This document shows, piece by piece, positions 44,376 to 51,875 of a stretch of DNA of 64,000 nt (positions are counted from its first letter, which is position 1; each line of letters begins with the position of its first letter). The stretch spans positions 40,417 to 104,416 of the forward strand of contig NZ_JNYJ01000027.1 in the NCBI RefSeq assembly GCF_000716715.1. The letters run 5' to 3'. A program made the translations under genes and the position numbers. Under the pieces are notes generated by a model that was given only the letters and a program-made list of their open reading frames with translations, was not told where the DNA came from and searched no databases. Origin of the DNA: Dactylosporangium aurantiacum. GTDB lineage: Bacteria > Actinomycetota > Actinomycetes > Mycobacteriales > Micromonosporaceae.

Positions 44376-45770
44376 GGCAAGGTTCTGGACGCCGCGGGTG
44401 TACCGGCCTGCGGCCCCACCGGAAGCACGCCGATCTACCTGCCGACCAACCCGACCAGCCCGACGGCCGGTCCGCTGGCGGGTCCGACGCCAGGCTGGCA
44501 GTGCGTCGAACTCGCCGAGCGGTACCTGTACGTCAAACATCACCTGCCGGCGATCAACAACGTGACCGGCGCGACGCTCGTCGATCGGTACCACGAGCGG
44601 TATCCGCACGTTCCCGTGCACCACAACGGCGAGACGCTGATCCCGGCCGTCGGCGACGTGATGAACTTCGGTGGCAACGCGAGCAACCCGGACGGCCATG
44701 TCGCCGTCGTCACCGCCGTCGAGCTCGATCCGGCCAAACCGGGCCGAGGCAAGGTCTTCTTCGTTGGCCAGAACCAGAAGCAGCGCGCAGACGGCACCGC
44801 CACCGCCGCGACGGGCAATGTGAGGATCGTCGATGGGCGCGTCGACCCGGCCAGCTACAACCCGGCGTATCGGACAGTCAAGTGGCTGGACCTGCGCCCC
44901 GCGGCAACCGTCACCAGGCTGCGCGCCTGGGGGACCGATTTCTTCGGCGCGACCGACCTGCCCGCGGACCTCACCGGCGTGACGGCGGTCGCGGCAGGTC
45001 TGCACCACGGACTCGCGGTCCGCGCTGACGGGACCGTCGCCTCCTGGGGGTACAACCCGTACGGCCAGGCAACCGTTCCGGCTGGCCTCGCCGACGTCGT
45101 GGCAGTCGGCGCCGCCGACGTCCACAGCATCGCGCTCAAGGCCGACGGCACGGTCATCGCCTGGGGCGCCAATCCTTACGGGGAGACGGACGTCCCCGCG
45201 GACCTGAGCGACGTCACCGCTATCGCGACCGGCACCGCGAGCCGGGACAATCTCGCCCTGAAGCGCGACGGCACCGTCGTCGCCTGGGGATCACGATTCG
45301 CGGGCGAAGCCGACGTGCCGGCCGGCCTTGCCGACGTGCGGGCGATCGCCGCCGGCACGCGGCACAACCTCGCCCTCCGGCAGGACGGCACCGTCGTGGC
45401 CTGGGGCTGGAACAGCCGGGGACAGGCGACCGTCCCGGCCGGGCTCACCGACGTGGTGGCGATCAGCGCCGGCGACCAGCACAGCCTGGCCTTGAAGAGC
45501 GACGGCACCGTCGTGGCGTGGGGTGCGTTCGACTACACCCTCAACGGCGAGGACCACGCCGTGCCGGCCTACGTCCCCGAGGGGCTCTCCGAGGTGGTCG
45601 CCGTCGGTGCCGGCCTGTACCACGACATCGCGGTCAGGCGCGACGGCACGGTCGTCAGCTGGGGCGCGAACTTCCTCGGGCAGACCGACGTCCCGGGTGA
45701 CGTGACCAACGTACTGACCGTCGCCGGCGGCACCGCGTACAGCCTGGCGATCGTGAGCGTCGCGGCCTAA
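44376..45770 (+). pseudogene. 5'-truncated CHAP-RCC1 repeat protein
   Basis: The frame is open from at least 44376 but has no ATG, GTG or TTG until 44562, inside a conserved domain. Residues read GKVLDAAGVPACGPTGS, then GWQCVELAERYLYVK with the catalytic Cys of a CHAP peptidoglycan amidase, and NPDGHVAVVTAV with the catalytic His. Seven RCC1-type repeats follow (pattern DGTVVAWGxNxxGQTxVPAGL) to 45770. Related proteins have a signal peptide, which is missing here. Possible role before loss: cell-wall binding or cleavage. It could still be translated from GTG 44562 without the active Cys. Confidence 0.75.
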
Positions 45771-45774
45771 ATCG

Positions 45775-46145
45775 TAGGTCGAAGGCATAGTCATTCGTTG
45801 ATCGCGGCGATGTGCAGGGTGGCTTCGTACCGGCCGGCGAGTCTGTCGAAGCGGGTGCGGCGCCTCGGTCGCGTTTGAGTCGGTTGATGCCGCACTCCAC
45901 GGCGTGACGCTGTTTGTACAACTCGGGGAGAAGGGCGGCCGGCCGCCCTTCTCGAGTGCGCGGCCGTGATCGGCCGGCTCGTCCCGGACACCGCCGGGCG
46001 GTTCCGCTTGCAGATCCCCTTTTTCGCGCCCGCCGGCATGCTGGTGTGCTCGGGCGGTGGTGGAGTCCACGGACACACAGCAGGCCGGCACGCCACGCCA
46101 GGGTGCACCGACACGGATCCGCCACCGGATCCCATCAGGGCAGGC
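45775..46145 (-). pseudogene. IS5-like transposase remnant
   Basis: Minus-strand fragments in two frames match the end of an IS5-type DDE transposase: [24 protein letters not shown] (first catalytic Asp), AEPPGG, then [20 protein letters not shown] (catalytic Glu) and [12 protein letters not shown]. About 100 central residues are missing between EPADH and KGGRPP, and there is at least one frameshift. No clear terminal inverted repeats or target duplication are visible. Confidence 0.75.
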
Positions 46146-46234
46146 CGAGCATCGCGCCCGAGTTCGACACACAATCTGGCACCGGAAGAGAAAGGCCTTG
46201 ACCTGAAGGCGTGTTGAGGTCGGAGGCTCCTCGC

Positions 46235-46663
46235 ATGGACACGGATCTGGACGCCATCCGCGGCGTCGTGGCACAGGTGCAGGACGCGCAGCAGCGCGAG
46301 CGGGTGGAGGACTTCGTCGTGTTGTTCCGGCACGACGCGATCTGGACGACCGGGCACGGCCGGCGGCTGACCGGGCGGGAGGAGATCGCGGCGTTCACCC
46401 GCCAGGTGCTGCCGGGCGCGATGCGGGGCACGACGGTCACGTACGAGCTGCTCGACGTGCTCTTCATCCGGCCGGACGTGGCCGCGGCCCGGGTGCGACA
46501 GACGACGACCGGTCCGGACGGCACCGCCGAGGGCAGCCCCGTCTACGTCATGGCGAAGGAGGACGGCCGCTGGCTGCTCACCGCGTGCCAGAACACCCTG
46601 GTCGTGCCGGGGGCGCCTCACAACCCGGGGAAGTCCTCCGGGATCCGGGCGGGCTCGTCGTAG
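46235..46663 (+). CDS. SnoaL-like / SgcJ-type small protein
   Basis: 142 residues from ATG 46235 with GGAGG nine bases upstream. Cone-shaped alpha+beta barrel family (NTF2-like): VEDFVVLFRHDAIWTTGHGRR, RGTTVTYELLDV, ARVRQTTTGPDG, EDGRWLLTACQNT. Members are small hydrolases, isomerases or of unknown role. The 3' end overlaps the convergent HIT gene by 46 bases. Confidence 0.8.
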   Translation: MDTDLDAIRGVVAQVQDAQQRERVEDFVVLFRHDAIWTTGHGRRLTGREEIAAFTRQVLPGAMRGTTVTYELLDVLFIRPDVAAARVRQTTTGPDGTAEGSPVYVMAKEDGRWLLTACQNTLVVPGAPHNPGKSSGIRAGSS

Positions 46664-47127
46664 TCGGCGCTCAGGCGCAGGATCTCGGCGGTGAGGTCGG
46701 CGCGCAGCGGGTCGTGTGCCGGGCCGAGCGGCACCGCCCGCGCCGTCTCCGGCGGGTAGTGGCTGACGGGGCCGCGCAGCAGCGGTGCGGGTTCCCAGTC
46801 GTACCGCGGATGGATGTGCGCGTGCAGGATGGGGTCGAGGTTGCCCAGAACGCTGTAGTTGACCCTGCGGAACGCGGGGTCGTGCCGGGCGCACACGGCC
46901 TGCACGGCCTCGCCGATGAGGTCCATGTCGGCCAGGAACGCCAGGCGTTTCGCCCTGGGCAGGTCGGCCAGGCGGTCCGCGGTCGGGTCGTCGGACAGCA
47001 GCAGGCAGTAGCCCGGCAGGAACTGCGTGTCGCCGATGACCGCGAACCCCGACGACAGCCGCGCGAGCACGGTCGGGTTGCGGCCCCGCAGGGCCGACCG
47101 GATACGGTCGGTGCGCCAGTCGTCCAT
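46618..47127 (-). CDS. HIT-like nucleotide-binding protein
   Basis: 169 residues from ATG 47127. The histidine-triad-like motif is LHAHIHPRYDWEP (about 104-116), and GDTQFLPGYCLLLS and NYSVLGN precede it as in HIT hydrolases of the diadenosine-tetraphosphate type. Probably a cytoplasmic nucleotide hydrolase or transferase. Confidence 0.8.
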   Translation of the reverse strand: MDDWRTDRIRSALRGRNPTVLARLSSGFAVIGDTQFLPGYCLLLSDDPTADRLADLPRAKRLAFLADMDLIGEAVQAVCARHDPAFRRVNYSVLGNLDPILHAHIHPRYDWEPAPLLRGPVSHYPPETARAVPLGPAHDPLRADLTAEILRLSADYDEPARIPEDFPGL

Positions 47128-47238
47128 CGCCGCCACGGTACCGTCCCCGCACCAGACGCCGCTCGCGGCCGCAGCGACCGGTGTCGACGCGCCGGTCAGG
47201 ACCGACGCGCGGCGGGTGCCGGCGCTACGCTCCCGGGC

Positions 47239-48174
47239 ATGACGCAGCGAGCGCGCCCGCGGCGCGTCGACGACGCCGAAGCCGCGGCCGTGCTCGCGGG
47301 CCGGGCGCTGGTCGAGATCCGTGCCCTCGCCCGGACGGCGCCGCCGGATCAGCCGGGCCGGCACCTGGAGCGCATCGCGTTCGTCGCGCACCTGTGCCAC
47401 AACCTGCCGGCGGTCGCCGGGCGCCGGCCGGGGCGGGTCCTGCGGCGGCTGGGCCGGCTGCTGCCACCCGGCCGCGACGCGCCGGACCGGCGGGAACGCG
47501 CCATGGAGGACCGGCCGATGAGCTGGACCTGGCACACCAGCGGCCCCGACGGCCGGGCGCTGATGCTGGCCTGGCTCGACGAGGCGGGCTGCCGCTGGAC
47601 GCCGCCCCCGCCGCTGCCGGAGCCGCGCAAGGACCGGCCAGGGCTCGGTGTCGCGCGGTCGGTCAGGGCGCTCGCCGGCTGGCCGGTGCATCCCCCGCGC
47701 GGCCACCGGCCGTTGCCGCCGCAGGCCCGTGCCGTCAAGGCTCTCGACACCGAGGCGATCTGCGAGGTGCACGAGGAAGCCGGCCGACGCCGTCTCGGAC
47801 TGGGCGTGGGCGGCCCGTGGCTGCGCGCCCACCTGGCCGCCGACGCGACCCACTACCTCGTGCCCGACCCCGCCGACCACCACTGGCCGGATCCGGTCCC
47901 GTGGTGGGAGTGCACGGCGCTGCTGACGATGCGTGACGGCGAACAGGTCAGCACCTCGGTGGCGGTCATGCCGGAGACGTTCACCGCGCTTGGTTCCGCG
48001 CCGCTTCCCCGGTACCGCCAGCGCCGGCTGCTCCAGCTCGGCCGGGCCATCGAACGCGACACGTACCTGTGGGGGCTGGACCACGAGGCCGACTGCGGCC
48101 CCGACCGCTGCGGCTACACCCCGCCACCGCGGCAGGACCCGGAGTCGTCGGATGGCGCGCCGCCCGTACAGTGA
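47239..48174 (+). CDS. Conserved-looking protein of unknown function
   Basis: 311 residues from ATG 47239. I recognise no family. The first 90 residues are helical (AEAAAVLAGRALVEIRALA, ERIAFVAHLCHNLP). A proline/arginine-rich middle follows, then a more ordered part with HYLVPDPADHHWPDPVPWWE and a C-terminal EADCGPDRCGYTPPP with two cysteines. No signal peptide or membrane helix. It ends 4 bases before the next start, so the two may be co-expressed. Confidence 0.7.
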   Translation: MTQRARPRRVDDAEAAAVLAGRALVEIRALARTAPPDQPGRHLERIAFVAHLCHNLPAVAGRRPGRVLRRLGRLLPPGRDAPDRRERAMEDRPMSWTWHTSGPDGRALMLAWLDEAGCRWTPPPPLPEPRKDRPGLGVARSVRALAGWPVHPPRGHRPLPPQARAVKALDTEAICEVHEEAGRRRLGLGVGGPWLRAHLAADATHYLVPDPADHHWPDPVPWWECTALLTMRDGEQVSTSVAVMPETFTALGSAPLPRYRQRRLLQLGRAIERDTYLWGLDHEADCGPDRCGYTPPPRQDPESSDGAPPVQ

Positions 48175-48178
48175 CCGC

Positions 48179-49123
48179 ATGGCGTTGCGGGGACGGCAGG
48201 TGCTCGTGCTGGTCGCGGTCGCGGTGGCGGTCCTCGCCCTCGCCGTCACCGGGATCGTGCTGGTCCTGTCGAGGGTCGGTGCCGGCCCCGCGGTCAGCCT
48301 GACCGTGACCGCCTCGACCCCCGGCGACCTCGAGGCGACCCGGTCGCTGCTGCTGGCCAGGATGAAGGCCGCCAAGCTGGACGACCCCTCGGTGACCCGG
48401 TCCGGCGAGCGCGACCTGGTCCTCACCGCCCGCGGCACCACGGCCGCGCAGCTGCGCGCCCTCACCGCGCCGGGCCGGCTGCACCTGCGCCGCGTCACGG
48501 CCGCCGCCGACGGCTCCGGCACCGCCACGACGACCCTGCCTGCGCCGACGTCCACGCCGCCGGTCGCCGCACGACTCGGCGACGCGTACGTGGCGGCCGC
48601 GGCGGTCACCACCGAGCAGGAGGCGCAGGCGCTGCCCGCGCCGGTGCGGGCCGCGTTCGCCGGCCTGTCGCCGCAGGACGTCGCCACCCTGCCGGCACGG
48701 ATGCGGCTGCTGATCCCGGAGATCCGCTGCGAGCAGCTCGCCGCCCGCCCCGCCGACGTGCCCGGCGAGCCGGTCGTCGCCTGCGACGGCGCCGTCAAGC
48801 TGCTCCTGGACCCGGCCACCGTCACCGGCGCCGACCTCAGCGCCGCCTCGGCCGGCCGCTCCGACCAGGGCGGCTGGGTCGTGACGGCGGCGTTCAAGCC
48901 CGACGGCCAGACGAGGTTCACCAACCTGTCCAAGGAGGTGTATGCCGCCCAGGGCCGCATCGCCATCGTCCTGGACAACGCCGTCGTCTCGGCCCCCCAG
49001 GTCGCCGCCGTCATCCCCGGCGACATGCAGATCAGCGGCTCGTTCACGGAGCCCGCGGCCCGCACCCTGGCCGCCCAGCTCAACGGCGGCGGCGAGCTCC
49101 CGGTCACCCTGACCGTCACCTGA
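48179..49123 (+). CDS. SecD P1-head-like membrane-anchored protein
   Basis: 314 residues from ATG 48179. One N-terminal membrane helix (about 6-31) is followed by an extracytoplasmic domain. The C-terminal segment GRIAIVLDNAVVSAPQV and ISGSFTEPAARTLAAQLNGG is typical of the SecD P1 head, but the six-helix SecD membrane domain is absent. It is therefore not a translocase subunit by itself. Role unknown; perhaps a periplasmic chaperone-like anchor. Confidence 0.82.
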   Translation: MALRGRQVLVLVAVAVAVLALAVTGIVLVLSRVGAGPAVSLTVTASTPGDLEATRSLLLARMKAAKLDDPSVTRSGERDLVLTARGTTAAQLRALTAPGRLHLRRVTAAADGSGTATTTLPAPTSTPPVAARLGDAYVAAAAVTTEQEAQALPAPVRAAFAGLSPQDVATLPARMRLLIPEIRCEQLAARPADVPGEPVVACDGAVKLLLDPATVTGADLSAASAGRSDQGGWVVTAAFKPDGQTRFTNLSKEVYAAQGRIAIVLDNAVVSAPQVAAVIPGDMQISGSFTEPAARTLAAQLNGGGELPVTLTVT

Positions 49124-49245
49124 ACCGGCCCCCGGCCGGCGGCAGTCGTGCGCCGCCGGTGTGAAGCGGAGCCTGGTCGACCGAGCCGGCCATCCGACTG
49201 CCCTCAAGGCAGCAACGCCGGCGCCTCGACCCGGCGGCGCGGGGG

Positions 49246-49968
49246 TCAGACCGCCGGGTCGAGGATGGCGGCGAAGCGTTCCTCCGCGAGGTCGAGCTGG
49301 CGGAAGATGTGCTGCTTCACCAGGCGCGACAGCGGGGTGTCCGGCCGGGCGACCAGCTCCCGCAGCACCGGCACCAGCGGCCGGTACTTGGCGGCCGAGC
49401 GGGCCACCTTGGGGCCGGTGGTGTGGATGACGCCGACGCCGTTGTCGGTGAAGTCGGAGACCTTCAGGACGCGGGCCCACGGCTCGCGTTCCAGGCTCTG
49501 CCGGACGTGCCGGCGGTACTGCTCGTCCTTGTCGTCGGCCGGGTCGTAGACGGGGTTGGTGACGGCGGCCACGAGGTGGGCGGTGCGGGCGCCGAAGCGG
49601 GCGGCGAGCGCGGCGACGGCGGACTCGGCGCTGGCGCCCGGGGTGCCGGCGAGCTCGTCGGGGTGGTCCTCGACCGCGTCGTGCAGCACGGCCGCGGCGA
49701 TGACGTCGACGTCGTCGACCTCGTAGTGGTGCATGACGCGGATCGCGACGCGCAGCAGGTGGTTGATGTAGGGCTCGCGGACCCGGCGGTCGTCGCGGTG
49801 CAGGCGGGTGGCGACGTCGAGGGCGTCGGCGAGGCGCTCGCGCGACGGCGCGGCGAAGCGCTGGATCTCCAGGCGGAACCGCTCACGCAGCCCGTCCTCA
49901 CCGTAGACCTCGGTGATCGCGTGCATCGGCATCGTCGAGAGGTACGGCGGATAGTCCATCATCAACAT
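49246..49968 (-). CDS. HD-domain phosphohydrolase (RelA/SpoT-type HD)
   Basis: 240 residues if the ATG at 49968 is used; ATG 49959 is possible and no clear ribosome site separates them. HD motif: PYINHLLRVA (first His), AAVLHDAVED (His-Asp), and KVSDFTDNGV (last Asp), the order seen in SpoT/MESH1-like (p)ppGpp hydrolases. There is no synthetase domain, so a small alarmone-hydrolase or nucleotide phosphohydrolase role is plausible. Confidence 0.8.
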   Translation of the reverse strand: MLMMDYPPYLSTMPMHAITEVYGEDGLRERFRLEIQRFAAPSRERLADALDVATRLHRDDRRVREPYINHLLRVAIRVMHHYEVDDVDVIAAAVLHDAVEDHPDELAGTPGASAESAVAALAARFGARTAHLVAAVTNPVYDPADDKDEQYRRHVRQSLEREPWARVLKVSDFTDNGVGVIHTTGPKVARSAAKYRPLVPVLRELVARPDTPLSRLVKQHIFRQLDLAEERFAAILDPAV

Positions 49969-49992
49969 ATAGCGGACCGCGGCAACCGGTGG

Positions 49993-50023
49993 TTGACCTC
50001 AACGCTGGTTGAGGTTGCAGGAT
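49993..50023 (+). promoter_or_regulatory. SoxR box inside a 19-bp-spacer promoter
   Basis: CCTCAA-CGCTGG-TTGAGG (49997-50014) has the arms and spacing of the SoxR operator CCTCAA-N6-TTGAGG, extended to 7-bp arms (ACCTCAA/TTGAGGT). It overlaps a -35 TTGACC (49993-49998) and sits 19 bp before a weak -10 CAGGAT (50018-50023), as MerR-family activators require. Confidence 0.8.
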
Positions 50024-50032
50024 CGTCCGGTG

Positions 50033-50962
50033 ATGCGAGCGGTGTGGTGGCGTGCGGTCGGTCCCCCGTCGGTGCTGGAGCTGGGGGAGGCCGCCGAGCC
50101 GGTCCCCGGGCCGGGCGAGGTGCTGATCCGGGTGGAGGTGGCCGGGATCACGTTCATCGAGACGCAGACCCGGGCGGGCCGGGCCCCGAAGGCAGGTGCG
50201 GTCCCGCCGGCGGTACTGGGCAACGGGGTGGGCGGGACCGTCACCGCCGTCGGCCCGGCCGGCGACCGCGGCCTGGTCGGCCGGCGGGTGGTGGCGAGCC
50301 TGAACGGTACCGGTGGTTACGCCGAGCTCGCCGTCGCCGCCGCGCGCAACGTGGTGCCCGTCCCGGACGGGGTGCCGACCCTCGACGCGACCGCCCTGCT
50401 CGCCGACGGCCGCACGGCGCTCGGGCTGCACGAGCTGGCCGCGCCGCAACCGGGGGAGACCGTGCTCGTCGAGGCCGCGGCCGGCGGGGTCGGCAGCCTG
50501 CTCGTCCAGCTGGCCCTGGCCGCCGGCGCCCGCGTCGTCGGCGCCGCGTCCGGCGGGCGGAAGCTCGCGCTGATCCGTGACCTCGGCGCCGAGGCCGTCG
50601 ACTACACGGTCCCCGGCTGGGCCGACGCGTTGCGGGGTCTCGACGTCGTGTACGACGGTGTCGGCGGCACCATCGGCCGTGCAGCGCTCGCCGCGACGGC
50701 CGCCGGCGGCCGGTTCGTCGTGCACGGCGCCGCCGGCGGGCCGGCCACCCAGCCCGGCGAGGGCGTGACCGCGTACGGCTTCCCGGAGCTGCTGCGCATC
50801 GGCCAGCGCGCACCGGAGCTGGCCACCCGCGCCCTGCGGGCCGCCGCCGAGGGGCGGCTGCGCCCGGTCATCGGGCAGACGTTCCCGCTCGCCGAGGCCG
50901 CCGCCGCGCACGCCGCCATCGAAGCCCGCCGGACCCTCGGCAAGACGCTGCTGATCGTCTGA
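50033..50962 (+). CDS. Zinc-binding-dehydrogenase-type NADPH:quinone oxidoreductase
   Basis: 309 residues from ATG 50033. MDR fold: GPGEVLIRVEVAGI, PAVLGNGVGGTV, NADPH motif AAAGGVGSLLVQLA (about 145-158) and C-terminal LGKTLLIV. The zinc ligands are absent, as in QOR. Likely one- or two-electron reduction of quinones. The SoxR box upstream implies induction by redox-active compounds. Converges on the HxlR gene. Confidence 0.88.
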   Translation: MRAVWWRAVGPPSVLELGEAAEPVPGPGEVLIRVEVAGITFIETQTRAGRAPKAGAVPPAVLGNGVGGTVTAVGPAGDRGLVGRRVVASLNGTGGYAELAVAAARNVVPVPDGVPTLDATALLADGRTALGLHELAAPQPGETVLVEAAAGGVGSLLVQLALAAGARVVGAASGGRKLALIRDLGAEAVDYTVPGWADALRGLDVVYDGVGGTIGRAALAATAAGGRFVVHGAAGGPATQPGEGVTAYGFPELLRIGQRAPELATRALRAAAEGRLRPVIGQTFPLAEAAAAHAAIEARRTLGKTLLIV

Positions 50963-50973
50963 CGGGCGGGCGG

Positions 50974-51303
50974 TCAGGAGACCGGGGTGCCGGTGCGCTC
51001 GGCCCGGGCGGCGCCCCAGTCGTACAGCGCCTGCAGGACGGGGGCGAGGCTGGCGCCCTCCTCGGTGAGGCGGTACTCGACGCGCGGCGGGACGGTGGGG
51101 AAGGACTCGCGGCAGACCAGGCCGTCGGCCTCGAGTTCGCGCAGGCGCTGGATCAGCATCTTCTCGCTGATCTGGGGCATGCGGCGGCGTAGCTCGCCGT
51201 AGCGGTGCACGCCCTCCTTGAGGTGGGCAAGGATCACGGGGCGCCAGCGGCCGCCGATCACGTCGACGGCCAGCTCGACCGGGCAGTGGTAGCGCTTCTC
51301 CAC
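50974..51303 (-). CDS. HxlR-family transcriptional regulator
   Basis: 109 residues from GTG 51303. HxlR winged helix: CPVELAVDVIGGRWRPVILAHL (Cys 7 near the N-terminus, often redox-active in this family), then RRRMPQISEKMLIQRLRELE and the wing ESFPTVPPRVEYRLT. Divergent from the truncated haemoglobin gene across 70 bases with a TACTTACCGGAAAGTGCGTA imperfect dyad (about 51315-51334) as a possible operator. Confidence 0.87.
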   Translation of the reverse strand: MEKRYHCPVELAVDVIGGRWRPVILAHLKEGVHRYGELRRRMPQISEKMLIQRLRELEADGLVCRESFPTVPPRVEYRLTEEGASLAPVLQALYDWGAARAERTGTPVS

Positions 51304-51373
51304 GGTGCGGGCTCCCTACTTACCGGAAAGTGCGTACTGGATCACCAACCGGGCGTTGTGGTCAGGTGTTCCC

Positions 51374-51841
51374 ATGGACAAGCAGCAACCGCCGACGCTG
51401 TACGACTGGGCCGGCGGCACCGAGGCGTTCATGGCGCTCTGCGCGGCGTTCTACCGGAAGGTGCCGCACGACGACCTGCTGGCGCCCGTGTTCGCGCACA
51501 TGCACCCGCGGCACGCCGAGCACGTGGCGACCTGGCTGGCCGAGGTGTTCGGCGGGCCGGCCACGTACACCGCTGAGCACGGCGGCTACCCGTACATGCT
51601 GAGCCAACACCTGAACAAGGGCATCACCGAACCGCAGCGGCGGCGCTGGGTGAACCTGATGCTGGACGCGGCCGACGAGGTCGGGCTGCCGGGCGACCCG
51701 GAGTTCCGCGCGGCGTTCGTGAGCTACCTGGAGTGGGGCACGCGGCTGGCCCGCGACAACTCGCAGCCGGGCGCCGACCCGCCGCGCGAGGCGCCGGTGC
51801 CGCGCTGGGGATGGGGCGTCGCACCACCGTACCAACCGTGA
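51374..51841 (+). CDS. Group II truncated haemoglobin
   Basis: 155 residues from ATG 51374. 2-on-2 globin: LYDWAGGTEAFMALCAAFYRKV, FAHMHPRHAEHVATWLAEVFGGP, and HGGYPYMLSQHLNKGI with the proximal His (about 78). Such trHbO/N proteins bind O2 and can deal with NO or peroxide. The divergent HxlR gene may control it. Confidence 0.88.
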   Translation: MDKQQPPTLYDWAGGTEAFMALCAAFYRKVPHDDLLAPVFAHMHPRHAEHVATWLAEVFGGPATYTAEHGGYPYMLSQHLNKGITEPQRRRWVNLMLDAADEVGLPGDPEFRAAFVSYLEWGTRLARDNSQPGADPPREAPVPRWGWGVAPPYQP

Positions 51842-51875
51842 GACAACGGGCCTAGAGGACATTTAGCCTGAAAGT

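Noticed and set aside
46618..49119. An 833-codon minus-strand frame across the HIT, unknown and SecD-like genes
   Set aside because: Only its last 169 codons (the HIT protein, ATG 47127) look like protein; the rest is antisense to two plausible genes.
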